From: a virus
Virus record (IMG/VR): IMGVR_UViG_3300007513_000001
Span: 186,001 to 250,000 of that record
Length of the DNA: 64,000 bases
Direction: 5' to 3' (one strand)
Position 1 is the first letter of the stretch. Each line of letters opens with the position of its first letter. The notes beneath the pieces are model-generated. The model was not told the origin of the DNA. It was given only the letters and a program-made list of their open reading frames with translations, and made no database searches. The translations under genes were made by a program, and so were the position numbers. This document shows, piece by piece, positions 18,191 to 27,718 of the stretch.

Positions 18191-19396
18191 ATGAAACTAT
18201 TGATAGCGTCATCTAATTTTGGAAAAGATAAGCATTTAGCTTATGATGGCGAAAATTATTCTTGGGTTTCGTCAATTGACAATGATTCTTTAATTTTGTG
18301 TGGTGATCCGCACAAGAGTTACGCTATAGATCATCTTTGTTCTTTGCTTAAGCTAGAAAAACCTTCACTTCTTGATGAAGCTCAAAAAAAATCTTTTGAA
18401 GAACTTGGAGTGTCTACATCAGAAATTCCAACTATGTGGATTTACCCTTCAGAAAAATTTAAAAAGCGCTTAGAAAAAATCACAGAATGGGCTTCTGATA
18501 TATACGAAAATTTAGATGGGTATTCCTATATAAAGACGTTCCAAGAAGAACTAGAGTTACTTCAGGGTATGGAAGCGGCTATGTTTGACACAACCTCATT
18601 TAATCGGTGGTGCTTGGGTAAAAGTATAGACAAAAAAGTTAAAAAATCTTTTGCCACAAATCGCTTTGGGTATCTAGAAAGAGTCTCTTACAACAATTAT
18701 TCTACAAGGACTGGAAGGATAGTAACACAGTCTGGACCGCAACTTTTGACGGCTAACAAAGAAATTAGAAAATTTTTAAAATCTAGATACAAAAATGGAA
18801 AGATAATTCAGTTAGATTTCGTATCTCTCGAGCCAAGAGTGGCTTTGTATGCTGCTGAAAATGATTTTGTTCAAGATGTTTACAAGATGTTTAATGAAGT
18901 TTATTTTGCTAATTCTTTAGAGCGCTCTCAAATTAAAAAGCTCGTGCTGTGCGCTCTGTACGGAGCAGGTACAAGAACTTTAAAGAAAATATTGCCAGAA
19001 AACATTTCTCCTTCTAAGGCGGTGAAAAATGTTAGAGAAGCAATGAATTTTTCTAATTTAGTAGAAACCAAGAAAAAAGAACTTCAAGAAGATTCTGAGA
19101 TGACTAATTTTTTTGGAAGAAAAATAATTCCTTCATCTGATCGAGATTCTATCATTTTCAATAATTGGGTTCAATCTTCAGCGGTTGATGTCTCTTTACT
19201 TGGGTTTAGAAAATTGATAAAGAGGTTCAGAGACTTCAATATAAAATTTAATCCTCTCTTTTTAATTCACGACGCTTTAATAATTGACGCGTCTCCAGAA
19301 ATGATCGAAAAATTAGAACCTGAGAGCGATATTAATGTTTTTATAGACGCTTTGGGCAATTTTCCACTTTCGTTGGAATACCTATCCGAAAAGTGA
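18191..19396 (+). CDS. Small family A DNA polymerase (polymerase domain, 401 aa)
   Basis: The PolA motifs are all recognisable: the 'STRTGRIVTQSGPQLL' block (171-186), motif A 'QLDFVSLEPR' with Asp209, motif B with Arg245, Lys249/Lys250 and Tyr257-Gly258, the 'NNWVQSSAVD' block (324-333), and motif C 'LIHDALIID' with His360-Asp361. The protein would extend DNA primers 5'-3'. At about 400 aa it lacks the 3'-5' exonuclease and 5' nuclease domains of PolI (928 aa), and its fingers and thumb must be short. ATG 18191 is preferred over ATG 18164. It sits upstream of the SSB and UvsX genes, and the phage also encodes a DnaE-type replicase, so this enzyme may serve in repair, gap filling or recombination. 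Confidence 0.87.
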   Translation: MKLLIASSNFGKDKHLAYDGENYSWVSSIDNDSLILCGDPHKSYAIDHLCSLLKLEKPSLLDEAQKKSFEELGVSTSEIPTMWIYPSEKFKKRLEKITEWASDIYENLDGYSYIKTFQEELELLQGMEAAMFDTTSFNRWCLGKSIDKKVKKSFATNRFGYLERVSYNNYSTRTGRIVTQSGPQLLTANKEIRKFLKSRYKNGKIIQLDFVSLEPRVALYAAENDFVQDVYKMFNEVYFANSLERSQIKKLVLCALYGAGTRTLKKILPENISPSKAVKNVREAMNFSNLVETKKKELQEDSEMTNFFGRKIIPSSDRDSIIFNNWVQSSAVDVSLLGFRKLIKRFRDFNIKFNPLFLIHDALIIDASPEMIEKLEPESDINVFIDALGNFPLSLEYLSEK

Positions 19397-19419
19397 TATT
19401 TATATCAAAGGTGTTGAAA

Positions 19420-20202
19420 ATGAGAGAAGCTCAACTTAGAAAATATATTCAGAAAATTATAAAAGAGCAAGCTAAAAAAGAACCTCAAGAAACTGAGAAG
19501 CTTAAAGGTGGTAGATACAAGAAGGAAATTGAATCCTTGAAACTTGTTCCCCCTGGCGAACTAATGAAACGCTTAAAAGCAAAGAAAGCATCGGGTGATT
19601 CGACCGGACAAAAGCTTGCTTCTTTTCTTGGTTCCGCTGCTGGTGGCGTAGAAGAAATGAGGCTAGTTTATGGTAAACCCATAAGAAAAGAAGACAAGGC
19701 CGGGCACCAGGGAGTATCAATCCCGCTCAATTCTATCAAGGGCGGAGCTGGAACAATTCCGCCAAGAGACGGAAGAAGATATATACAGCATACAGTAACT
19801 GCGGGTTTAGAATCTGGATATTTACCGCTCCCTAAAAAAGAAGTCCAAATAGAGATTTTTGGTAAGGGAGTTTTGGTATATGTGGCTAAAAAGAAATATT
19901 CGTGGGGCAAAGGAGAAAAGAAAAAAGAAGAAAAACCAAAAGATGAATCTCATCACGGAGTAGATGAAGAGCTTTTGGGTGAGCCAGATCTTTCGCAAGA
20001 AGATGAAAGGCAGGACGATGAAACAAAAGACGAATATAGTGTTTCAGCTAACGTAGCCGGAGTTGTAACGCCTCTTGGGACTGGACCTGACGGCGGAAAA
20101 GGAAAAAAGAAGAAAAATTCTCCAAGAAAAAGAGCGATAGACGCTAATAAAAGAGCTTTCGGAGGCGGAGAGATATACAAGCCCGCAAAGAAAAATAAAT
20201 AA
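19420..20202 (+). CDS. Basic/acidic low-complexity protein with N-terminal helical motif
   Basis: ATG 19420 (SD AAAGG) is preferred to the earlier GTG 19393. It opens with 'MREAQLRKYIQKIIKEQ', the amphipathic motif shared with several proteins further right. A central globular part (about residues 30-160) contains 'RRYIQHTVTAGLESGYLPL'. The C-terminal third is a charged, disordered Lys/Glu/Asp tail ending 'YKPAKKNK'. No family is recognised. The shared N-terminal motif suggests a common destination with the 50-59 kb proteins, perhaps the virion. Confidence 0.7.
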   Translation: MREAQLRKYIQKIIKEQAKKEPQETEKLKGGRYKKEIESLKLVPPGELMKRLKAKKASGDSTGQKLASFLGSAAGGVEEMRLVYGKPIRKEDKAGHQGVSIPLNSIKGGAGTIPPRDGRRYIQHTVTAGLESGYLPLPKKEVQIEIFGKGVLVYVAKKKYSWGKGEKKKEEKPKDESHHGVDEELLGEPDLSQEDERQDDETKDEYSVSANVAGVVTPLGTGPDGGKGKKKKNSPRKRAIDANKRAFGGGEIYKPAKKNK

Positions 20203-20216
20203 ATCGCTCTCGAAAT

Positions 20217-20236
20217 CTTATATCTAATAATATAAG
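20217..20236 (+). promoter_or_regulatory. AT-rich 7-bp hairpin before the 146-aa gene
   Basis: CTTATAT (20217-20223) pairs perfectly with ATATAAG (20230-20236) around CTAATA. It sits 8 nt before ATG 20245, next to the weak SD AGG, so it could affect ribosome access. It has no T-tract. Similar small hairpins precede other genes in this window. Confidence 0.35.
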
Positions 20237-20244
20237 GTTCCAAC

Positions 20245-20685
20245 ATGAAAAAAACGAAACCACAATTCAACGTGGGCGATTTGATAGCAGTCTTTGGTGG
20301 AGAGATAAAACAAGAGACAGAAAGTGCCGACAAAGTTTATTTCTGTGAAATAATATCAGTCGGCCAAAGTGATCTAATGGTAGAAGAAAAGTCTGATTCT
20401 TATTCCGTTAGAAAGCTTTTTTATATAGTCCCTAAAGATATATGCGTTAAGATCGAAATTGATCCGACCGTTGTGGTCAAAGCGCGATGCTTGGAACCGA
20501 AGATTGGAGATTTAGTCCTTTCTTATATAAGAGAAGCGTTCAAAAAAGAAGAACCTGTTGAAATAACTGGAATATTGTATAAAATAGTTTATAAGTTCGG
20601 CCGGCCATCAAAAGCAACAATAATTCATGACAATGAAATGAAAGAAGTACCCTTTTCAAGTTTAATGGTTTTGCAAAGAAATTAA
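20245..20685 (+). CDS. Hypothetical beta-rich protein (146 aa)
   Basis: Two related segments, 'FNVGDLIAVFG' near the N-terminus and 'PKIGDLVLSYI' near residue 90, look like SH3/Tudor-type beta-barrel openings, so a small duplicated barrel protein is possible. It has no catalytic motif, signal peptide or membrane segment. It lies just before the gp32-like SSB gene. Function is not assigned. Confidence 0.65.
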   Translation: MKKTKPQFNVGDLIAVFGGEIKQETESADKVYFCEIISVGQSDLMVEEKSDSYSVRKLFYIVPKDICVKIEIDPTVVVKARCLEPKIGDLVLSYIREAFKKEEPVEITGILYKIVYKFGRPSKATIIHDNEMKEVPFSSLMVLQRN

Positions 20686-20782
20686 ATTGAACAATTCACT
20701 ATAAAGTTATAGATTTATTATGTGGTTATCTACCACACTTCAAACTAAAAATCTGCACATTTAAACATTTAAGGAGTTAAAA
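20686..20782 (+). promoter_or_regulatory. Leader of the SSB gene: weak promoter-like boxes and a hairpin
   Basis: The 97-nt gap holds TTGAAC (20687-20692) and, 17 nt later, TAGATT (20710-20715), each a 4/6 match to sigma-70 boxes. A hairpin TGTGGT-TATCT-ACCACA follows at 20721-20737. The SD AAGGAG lies before ATG 20783. In T4, gene 32 translation is autoregulated through its leader; whether this leader does the same is inference. Confidence 0.4.
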
Positions 20783-21592
20783 ATGGCAATCGATCTAGAT
20801 GCAATCCGCAAGAAGCTAAATCAGCTTTCTGGCAACAATTCAAAGCGTAATTCGATGTGGCGTCCCCAAGAGGGAGAAGATCACACAGTTCGAATTCTAG
20901 CTTTTTCTGATAACGACGGACAACCCTTTAAGGAGCGTTGGTTCTATTATAATATTGGCAACAATCCAGGCCTCCTTGCGCCTCACCAGTTTGGTCAACC
21001 AGATCCTATTCAAGATCTGATCAACACTCTTAGGAATGATGGAACTAAGGAGTCTTATGAGCTAGCTAAGAAGCTTTATCCAAAAATGCGAGCTTACGCT
21101 CCAGTGATTGTTCGAGGAGAAGAATCGCAAGGAGTTCGTCTCTGGTCTTTTGGAAAGACGGTGTATCAGTCACTTCTCAACTTGATGCTTGATGATGAAG
21201 TGGGCGATATTACAGATCCAACAACCGGCCGCGACATTAAAGTAACTTGCACGAAACCCCCCGGCCGGATGTGGGCCACGACTGAAGTTCGTCCTCGTAT
21301 GAGTACTTCGGATCTAGCAGAGAGCGCAAAGCAAGCTAAGCAGTGGCTCTCAGAAATTCCAGATTTGGATGATTTGTACCAATGCAAAACTTATGAAGAG
21401 TTGGAAACTATTGTTAACGCATGGCTCAACGGAGATACTGAAGAAAATTCTAACGACTATGGCTCCACTCGTGGAGGAAACACGACAACTCAGCCGAAAA
21501 CGCCTCAAACAACCGAGGCAGATAATTCTAAAATGGCTGAGAAGTATGCAAGTCTCGATGACGCTTTCGCTGATATCGAAAAAGATTTCTAA
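20783..21592 (+). CDS. Single-stranded DNA-binding protein (T4 gp32-like)
   Basis: The 269-aa protein follows the gp32 pattern: a basic N-terminus ('AIRKKLNQL') used for cooperativity, then 'WRPQEGEDHTVRILAF', 'FKERWFYYNIG', 'DPIQDLINTLR', 'YAPVIVRGEESQGVRLWSFG' and 'DITDPTTGRDIKV'. A Thr/Gln/Asn linker leads to an acidic C-terminus ('DDAFADIEKDF') that would contact polymerase, helicase and recombinase. It should coat ssDNA at the replication fork. The T4 gp32 zinc ligands are not evident; only two Cys are visible and they are not in a zinc pattern. It has its own leader upstream and a strong terminator downstream, so it forms a single-gene, probably highly expressed unit. Confidence 0.9.
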   Translation: MAIDLDAIRKKLNQLSGNNSKRNSMWRPQEGEDHTVRILAFSDNDGQPFKERWFYYNIGNNPGLLAPHQFGQPDPIQDLINTLRNDGTKESYELAKKLYPKMRAYAPVIVRGEESQGVRLWSFGKTVYQSLLNLMLDDEVGDITDPTTGRDIKVTCTKPPGRMWATTEVRPRMSTSDLAESAKQAKQWLSEIPDLDDLYQCKTYEELETIVNAWLNGDTEENSNDYGSTRGGNTTTQPKTPQTTEADNSKMAEKYASLDDAFADIEKDF

Positions 21593-21623
21593 GATATAGA
21601 TTAAAGCATCATCTTAATTTCGG

Positions 21624-21665
21624 GGCGCCGGCTTTCTTTAAAAGAGTTTAGCCGGCGCCTTTTTT
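21624..21665 (+). terminator. Strong intrinsic terminator after the SSB gene
   Basis: A perfect 10-bp GC-rich stem (21624-21633 GGCGCCGGCT with 21650-21659 AGCCGGCGCC) encloses a 16-nt loop and is followed by six T. It separates the SSB gene from the UvsX gene. A possible -10 (TACAAT, 21695-21700) for the next gene lies downstream without a clear -35. Confidence 0.95.
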
Positions 21666-21714
21666 GATGAACATCGAAGACTCTTTTTTTATATTACAAT
21701 AGGAGAATTAATTT

Positions 21715-22908
21715 ATGGCAAAAAAGAAAAAAGAAAAAACTCAAGCTGATGATTTTACTAGCGATTTAATAAAGCAGCTCAACAAGGAACACGGCTCTAA
21801 AGTTGCCTACAATTTAGAAAATGATGAATCTCCTACGCATATCAAACGCTGGATAAGCACGGGCTGCAAACAACTAGACTATATTGTTTCTAATCGTCCG
21901 AATGGTGGATTGCCAGAGGGAAGAATTATTGAAATATTCGGTCCTCCATCTATTGGGAAATCTCACATTGCTATTCAAATTGCACGCACAACTCAAAAAA
22001 TGGGAGGAATTGTAGTTTATATCGATACTGAAAATGCTACCTCAGTTGAAAACTTGGGCAATTTAGGCGTTAACATTTCTAAACGTTTTGTGTACGTCGA
22101 CACTCATTGCACCGAAGAAGTGTTATCAATAGCAGAGTCAACGATTCTAAAAGCAAGAGCGATGGAGAAGGATGTCCCAATTACTATTATTTGGGATTCT
22201 GTAGCGGCTTCTTCTCCGAAGGCTGAACTAAATGGTACTTATGAGCAAAACTCTATCGGACTTCAGGCGAGAGCTATTTCCAAAGGAATGCGTAAAATAA
22301 CTGGCGTCATCGGTCAAACGAATGCTTTGTTCGTGATTCTTAATCAAATTAGAACTAAGATTGGCGTAATGTATGGAGATCCAACTACGACCCCTGGCGG
22401 GAAAGCAATTCCATTCCACTCTTCTGTTAGAATTAAGCTTGGAGCTGGCCAGCAGATCCAAAACAAAGACAAAGAAGTCATTGGTATCAACGTGTCTGCA
22501 AAGACTATCAAGAATAAAGTTGCGCCACCATTTCGGACTGCTAATTTTGAGATACATTTTGGCAAAGGTGTATATGAACACGAGCAAGTCTTTGATTTAT
22601 TGAGAAAGCATGGTCCAGAAATCGTAGATGGAAACGAAATTAACATATCTGGTACAGGAGCTTGGAAAAATCTCGCAGTCGTAAATGTAGAAACGGGTGA
22701 AATTTTAGTAGAGAAGAAATTTTATAAAGCTGACTTTGGAGAAGTTTGGAAAAACCCTGAATATGAGCCGTATATTGAGAAGCTGCTTAATTGTTGTTTA
22801 GTAAAAACTTTAAAAGATCCCGAAAGCATGGATTTAGACATTGAATCATTTGAAGAAGTAAGATCTCTAGCAATGGAAGCAGATTTGTTATTAGAGTCTA
22901 ATGAATAA
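21715..22908 (+). CDS. uvsX: UvsX/RecA-type recombinase
   Basis: This 397-aa ATPase should form filaments on ssDNA and drive strand exchange for recombination-dependent replication and repair. The Walker A motif is GPPSIGKS (76-83), 'YIDTENA' carries the catalytic Glu (106), and the Walker B strand 'ITIIWDS' ends at Asp161. A RecA-like loop L2 region 'NQIRTKIGVMYGDPTTTPGG' follows. The Lys-rich N-terminus and acidic C-terminus are typical. It lies next to the gp32-like SSB, its usual functional partner. SD TAGGAG precedes ATG 21715. It overlaps the exonuclease gene by 8 nt. Confidence 0.92.
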   Translation: MAKKKKEKTQADDFTSDLIKQLNKEHGSKVAYNLENDESPTHIKRWISTGCKQLDYIVSNRPNGGLPEGRIIEIFGPPSIGKSHIAIQIARTTQKMGGIVVYIDTENATSVENLGNLGVNISKRFVYVDTHCTEEVLSIAESTILKARAMEKDVPITIIWDSVAASSPKAELNGTYEQNSIGLQARAISKGMRKITGVIGQTNALFVILNQIRTKIGVMYGDPTTTPGGKAIPFHSSVRIKLGAGQQIQNKDKEVIGINVSAKTIKNKVAPPFRTANFEIHFGKGVYEHEQVFDLLRKHGPEIVDGNEINISGTGAWKNLAVVNVETGEILVEKKFYKADFGEVWKNPEYEPYIEKLLNCCLVKTLKDPESMDLDIESFEEVRSLAMEADLLLESNE

Positions 22909-23863
22909 AAAAGAAAGACCAATAGTTTTTATCGATGCTTTGAATTTTTTTATGCGTCATTTCACAGTAAACCCTTCAGTTGGTGTGAATGGCCAGCATG
23001 TAGGCGGAGCTTTAGGGTTCTTAAGGGGCTTGGGATATTTAGCCGATTTATTAAACCCAGAGTGTGTATATGTGGTCTGGGAAGGGGGCGGCTCGCCTCG
23101 AAGAAGAAACATATTTCCCGAATACAAGAAAAACAAACGACCAGTAAAGCTTAATAGGTTTTACGAGGGAGATATTCCAAACACGATAGAAAATCGAAAC
23201 TATCAAGTTAATCTTATAGTCAACCTTTTAAAAAGGTCAGGCATAAAACAAATATACACCTCGGATTGCGAAGCAGATGATGTTATAGGCTACGTTTGCA
23301 AAAGAGAATTTAAAGAAAACCAAAAAGTGATAGTTTCGTCAGACAAAGATTATTATCAACTTTTAGAAGATGAAAAAATAAGAGTCTGGTCTCCAGGCCA
23401 GAAAGATTTCGTAACTTCTGAAAAAATTTTAAAAAAATTTGGTGTCACTGCTGCCAATTATTGCCTATGTCGATGCTTTACTGGCGATGGTTCTGACGGC
23501 ATTCCGGGAATAAAAGGTGTTGGTTTTCGATCATTAGTGAAACGATTTCCAGATTTAGCTTCTTCTGGATCGATGAATGTAGAAGAAATAGTTAGTTTAA
23601 GTAGATCCAAAGCGGTGAACAGCAAACTTCAGATCTATCAAAATATCATCAAAGATGATGAAATAGTCAGGAGAAATTGGAAATTGATGTACTTAGATAC
23701 TTCCAATCTCTCGTTTAACCAAATACAAAAAATAAAAAGTCAACTGGAATCCGAGATTCCAAAAATGAATAAAATGGATTTTATGAGGATTATTCTAAGA
23801 GAAGGAATTCAAGATTTCGATGTAGAAAAATTCTTCATGAGCATGAAAGCAATGAGCTATTAG
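22901..23863 (+). CDS. 5'-3' exonuclease / flap endonuclease (T4 RNase H-like)
   Basis: The 320-aa protein has the FEN/5' nuclease layout: 'IVFIDALNFFMRHF' with the first metal-binding Asp, 'YVVWEGGGSPRRRNIFPEYKKNR'-type segment near residues 57-77, 'SDCEADDVIGY' with the conserved acidic cluster, 'VIVSSDKDYYQL', and 'GDGSDGIPGIKGVG', the helix-hairpin-helix DNA-binding loop. It should remove RNA primers from Okazaki fragments. It overlaps the recombinase gene and is followed 8 nt later by the helicase gene, so the three form one replication operon. Confidence 0.9.
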   Translation: MNKKERPIVFIDALNFFMRHFTVNPSVGVNGQHVGGALGFLRGLGYLADLLNPECVYVVWEGGGSPRRRNIFPEYKKNKRPVKLNRFYEGDIPNTIENRNYQVNLIVNLLKRSGIKQIYTSDCEADDVIGYVCKREFKENQKVIVSSDKDYYQLLEDEKIRVWSPGQKDFVTSEKILKKFGVTAANYCLCRCFTGDGSDGIPGIKGVGFRSLVKRFPDLASSGSMNVEEIVSLSRSKAVNSKLQIYQNIIKDDEIVRRNWKLMYLDTSNLSFNQIQKIKSQLESEIPKMNKMDFMRIILREGIQDFDVEKFFMSMKAMSY

Positions 23864-23871
23864 GAGTAATT

Positions 23872-25284
23872 GTGCTATCAGAAAATTATGACGTGTCTCC
23901 CAGCTCGGGAGTTTCATATTTCTCTAAATATGGAAAGCATTTTCAAGAAAAAATATTTCAGGGTCTATTGACAGACCATCGATGGGCTGCCCAAATAATG
24001 GAGGTAATGCATCCTGATTTTTTTGAACTTAAATACTTGACATATCTTTCAGAAAAATACTTTTCTTATTTTGAAAAATATAATACGTTTCCCACTCCAC
24101 AGTTGTTGATCTCTATAGTAAAGGAAGATTTATCTGATACTGGCGACATTCTTCTTAAAGAGCAAGTTGTAGAATTTCTTCATAGGCTCAAATCAAATCC
24201 AGATTTGGGAGACCAAAGCTATGTCAAAGACAAGGCTTTAGATTTCTGCAAATGCCAAGTTTTCAAAGAAGCTTTAGACAAGGCTGTAGATCTTATTTCT
24301 ACTGAAAAATTTGATTCTGTTGTCGGGCTCATGAAAGAAGCAGTTTCTGTTGGTATGCCAAGTAGTTTGGGTCACGATTTTTTCGAAGATATGGACTCTA
24401 GATTTGTTAAGAATACTAGAATCGTAATCCCTACGGGTCTTGCTAGATTAGATGCACACGACATTTTGCGCGGAGGCCTTGGCAGGGGAGAAATTGGCGT
24501 CATAACCGCAAATACTGGCGTGGGAAAATCTCATTGGCTTGTGGAGATGGGCGCTAATGCAATGCGTGCTGGCAAAAATGTTGTTCATTACACTTTCGAG
24601 CTTTCTGAAGAAGCCGTTGGCCTCAGGTATGATTCAAATCTTTGTGATATTGCAAATAATGATATCGTAAATCACAAAGAGAGCGTAGTTGATCACTATA
24701 AAGACAACGAGATGGGTAAATTAATAATCAAAGAGTACCCAACAGGGTCAGCTAGCGTTTTAACTTTAAAGAACCATTTAGACAAATTACTTTTGAAAAA
24801 TTTCAAGCCGCACATTATCATTGTAGATTATGCTGATATTATGAGATCAACAAGGTCTTTTGATTCTTTGAGGCATGAATTGAAATTAGTTTACGAAGAA
24901 TTAAGAAATTTAGCTATGGAACTTAGCATTCCAGTGTGGACGGCATCTCAAGCTAATAGAGATTCAGCAAATTCTGATATTGTCGGACTCGAAAATATGT
25001 CAGAAGCTTATGGCAAGGCAATGGTTGCTGATTTGGTGGTTTCTATATCGAGAAAAGCTACTGAAAAAGCTTCTGGAAAAGGTAGACTTTTTATTGCAAA
25101 AAATCGAGCTGGGCGAGACGGCCTTCTTTTTCCACTCTCAATCGACACCGCGAAATCTAAATTCGAGATTTTAGATGAAAATCACCTTACACTAAACGAA
25201 GCAGTAAAACAAGATAATAATGAAATGAAAGATCAGCTTCGCCTTCGATGGCAAGAAGTGAGAGGAATACAGAGAAATGGCTAA
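23872..25284 (+). CDS. Replicative DNA helicase (DnaB / T4 gp41-like)
   Basis: The protein has 470 aa, starting with GTG 23872 behind SD AGGAG. The N-terminal helical domain (about 1-150) precedes the RecA-like ATPase: 'GLGRGEIGVITANTGVGKSHW' holds Walker A (ANTGVGKS), 'HYTFELSEE' is the H1a region, 'IIIVDYADIM' is Walker B, and 'WTASQANRDS' is the H3 motif with its Gln. This is the hexameric 5'-3' helicase that unwinds the fork. No separate primase was recognised in the window. Its end overlaps the ribonucleotide reductase start by 8 nt. Confidence 0.9.
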   Translation: MLSENYDVSPSSGVSYFSKYGKHFQEKIFQGLLTDHRWAAQIMEVMHPDFFELKYLTYLSEKYFSYFEKYNTFPTPQLLISIVKEDLSDTGDILLKEQVVEFLHRLKSNPDLGDQSYVKDKALDFCKCQVFKEALDKAVDLISTEKFDSVVGLMKEAVSVGMPSSLGHDFFEDMDSRFVKNTRIVIPTGLARLDAHDILRGGLGRGEIGVITANTGVGKSHWLVEMGANAMRAGKNVVHYTFELSEEAVGLRYDSNLCDIANNDIVNHKESVVDHYKDNEMGKLIIKEYPTGSASVLTLKNHLDKLLLKNFKPHIIIVDYADIMRSTRSFDSLRHELKLVYEELRNLAMELSIPVWTASQANRDSANSDIVGLENMSEAYGKAMVADLVVSISRKATEKASGKGRLFIAKNRAGRDGLLFPLSIDTAKSKFEILDENHLTLNEAVKQDNNEMKDQLRLRWQEVRGIQRNG

Positions 25285-27718
25285 AATCTATCAAAAGGAA
25301 GAGGTAATAAAAGAAACTAATCTATATTTTGGTGGAGATGAATTAGCAACTAGCGCTATAGTAAACAAATACTTGCTTAGAGACGCTGAGGGAAATTGGT
25401 TAGAAAAAAATCCAGACCAAATGCATAAAAGGTTATCTAAAGAGTTTGCTAGAATAGAAAAAAAGTATAACGGATCTAGAGCTCTTGACGAAAATCAAAT
25501 TTATGATTTGTTAAAGAATTTCAAGCAAATTATTCCCCAGGGTTCTCCCATGTTCGGGATTGGAAATGATTATGCCATCGCAAGTCTTTCAAATTGTGTA
25601 GTTGTTGATTCGCCAGCAGATGATATAAGTTCTATTTTAAATCGGGGTAAAGATTTAGCGAATTTGTTTAAAAGAAGGTGCGGGGTTGGAATCGATATAT
25701 CGACGCTCCGGCCAGAAGGGACTTTTGTTTCAAATTCTGCAAGAACAACAACTGGTGCTTGGAGCTTTGCAGATTTTTATAGTTACGTTTGTCGTATGAT
25801 AGGTCAAAATGGTCGCCGTGGTGCTTTAATGATCACTCTCGACGTTCGTCATCCCGACATCGAAAATTTTGTAACTATGAAGCATGATCTCAAGAAAGTT
25901 ACTGGCGCTAATGTTTCTGTAAAAATAAACGATGAATTCATGAGAGCTGTGGAAAATAAACAGCCATTTACTCTGCAGTTTCCAATAGACTCAGATAATC
26001 CAACTATAGTTAAAGAAATAGACGCGCAATCTTTATGGAGCGTTATTATAGATAGCGCTACGAAAACAGCAGAGCCCGGATTAATGATGTGGGATAATAT
26101 CCTCGAAGATCTCCCGGCAGAATCTTATAGTAGCGATGGATTTAAAACGATTACCACGAACCCTTGCGGAGAAATTCCTTTAAGCGCTTACGATTCTTGC
26201 AGATTAATAGCCATTAATTTAACTAGTTTCGTAAACAATCCATTTGAAGCGAGCGCCGCTTTTGATTTTGAAAAATTCAAAATGATCTCAAGATACGCGA
26301 TGAGATTAAGCGATGATCTTATTGATTTAGAAGCAGAAAAATTAAAAACTATATTGGAAAAAGTAGATACGGAAGATGAAAAAATTTTATGGACAAAACT
26401 TTTAAAAGCTTGCTTAAACGGTAGGAGAACCGGTTTAGGAACTCTTGGTTTGGGTGATGTATTAGCCTCTCTTGGTTTGGTTTATGGTTCTGAAGAATCT
26501 ATTTTTCTTATAGAAAAGATATACGAAAGCTTAAAAATATCAGCTTATACAGAAAGCGTTATTCTTTCTGAAGAAAGGGGCCCTTTTAAAGTTTGGGATT
26601 GGGAAAAAGAAAAAGACAACTCTTTTATTAAGCGGCTCCCTGAAAGTCTCAAGTCTGCTATTAAAAAACACGGCCGCCGAAACATAGCTTGTTTAACAAA
26701 CGCCCCTACTGGCACGTGTTCAATTGCAGCTCAAACTTCAAGCGGAATTGAGCCTATTTTTAGGTTAAGCTACACAAGAAGAAAAAAAATAAATCCAGAC
26801 GAAAATGAAAAACCAGATTTCGTTGATAGCCTTGGAGATAAATGGAAAGAGTTTGAAATATATCATCATTCCGTAAAACAATACATGGAGATTAACAAAA
26901 AAAATAAAGATAATCTTCCAAACTATTTTATTACTTCTGAAGAAATTGACTGGTCTAAAAGAATCGAAGTTCAAGCTGCCATCCAGCGCCACATCGATCA
27001 CTCCATAAGCAGTACTATTAATTTACCCGCCAACACTAAACCAGAAGTTGTCGACACCCTTTACAGAAAAGCTTGGAAGCATGGTTTGAAAGGGGTGACA
27101 GTTTACGTTGACGGATCTAGAGCTGGAGTGCTAATCACTAAAAAAGAAAAGAAGTCCAAACTACAGTACCACTCTGCTCCAAAAAGAGAAGAAATGTTGA
27201 GTTGTGAGATACATAGAGCTTCTATAACAGGAGATGATTGGACTATTTTAGTTGGGTTGTACGATGGAAAGCCATACGAAATTTTCGGAGGTCTTTCAGA
27301 ATATGTAGAGATCCCTAGAAAGCATACTAGCGGAAAAATTAGAAAAAGGTCTAGAAAAACAGTAGAATCAAAATATGATCTAATTTTAGGTGAAGGAGAA
27401 GACGAATTAACTATAAAAGATGTAGTAAGCGTTTTTAGAAACCCTAACCATACAGCTTTTACAAGGACTATTTCACTGTCGATGCGCCACGGAGTGCCAG
27501 TCCAGTATTTAGTAGAGCAGCTTCAAAAAGATAAAGAAGCTGATTTATTTTCTTTCAGTAAAGTTATAGCTAGAGTGCTAAAAAAATATATTAAAGACGG
27601 AACAAAAGTAAGCAACGGAATCATAGATTGTAATTGTGAAAATAGAGAGCATTCTAAAGTGGTGTATCAAGAAGGGTGCGCTACTTGTCTGACTTGCGGA
27701 CATGCTAAGTGTGGATAA
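25277..27718 (+). CDS. nrdJ: Adenosylcobalamin-dependent (class II) ribonucleotide reductase
   Basis: The 813-aa protein reduces ribonucleotides to deoxyribonucleotides. Visible hallmarks are the redox Cys107 in 'SLSNCVVVD', 'RCGVGIDISTLRP', the active-site loop 'NPCGEIPLS' (Asn295, Cys297, Glu299), 'NAPTGTCSIAAQTSSGIEP' and a C-terminal Cys-rich tail 'EGCATCLTCGHAKCG' that recycles the active site. There is no adjacent NrdB or activase gene, as expected for a B12-dependent class II enzyme, which needs neither oxygen nor a small subunit. A segment near residues 640-760 matches the extra C-terminal domain seen in long NrdJ proteins. Confidence 0.93.
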   Translation: MAKIYQKEEVIKETNLYFGGDELATSAIVNKYLLRDAEGNWLEKNPDQMHKRLSKEFARIEKKYNGSRALDENQIYDLLKNFKQIIPQGSPMFGIGNDYAIASLSNCVVVDSPADDISSILNRGKDLANLFKRRCGVGIDISTLRPEGTFVSNSARTTTGAWSFADFYSYVCRMIGQNGRRGALMITLDVRHPDIENFVTMKHDLKKVTGANVSVKINDEFMRAVENKQPFTLQFPIDSDNPTIVKEIDAQSLWSVIIDSATKTAEPGLMMWDNILEDLPAESYSSDGFKTITTNPCGEIPLSAYDSCRLIAINLTSFVNNPFEASAAFDFEKFKMISRYAMRLSDDLIDLEAEKLKTILEKVDTEDEKILWTKLLKACLNGRRTGLGTLGLGDVLASLGLVYGSEESIFLIEKIYESLKISAYTESVILSEERGPFKVWDWEKEKDNSFIKRLPESLKSAIKKHGRRNIACLTNAPTGTCSIAAQTSSGIEPIFRLSYTRRKKINPDENEKPDFVDSLGDKWKEFEIYHHSVKQYMEINKKNKDNLPNYFITSEEIDWSKRIEVQAAIQRHIDHSISSTINLPANTKPEVVDTLYRKAWKHGLKGVTVYVDGSRAGVLITKKEKKSKLQYHSAPKREEMLSCEIHRASITGDDWTILVGLYDGKPYEIFGGLSEYVEIPRKHTSGKIRKRSRKTVESKYDLILGEGEDELTIKDVVSVFRNPNHTAFTRTISLSMRHGVPVQYLVEQLQKDKEADLFSFSKVIARVLKKYIKDGTKVSNGIIDCNCENREHSKVVYQEGCATCLTCGHAKCG

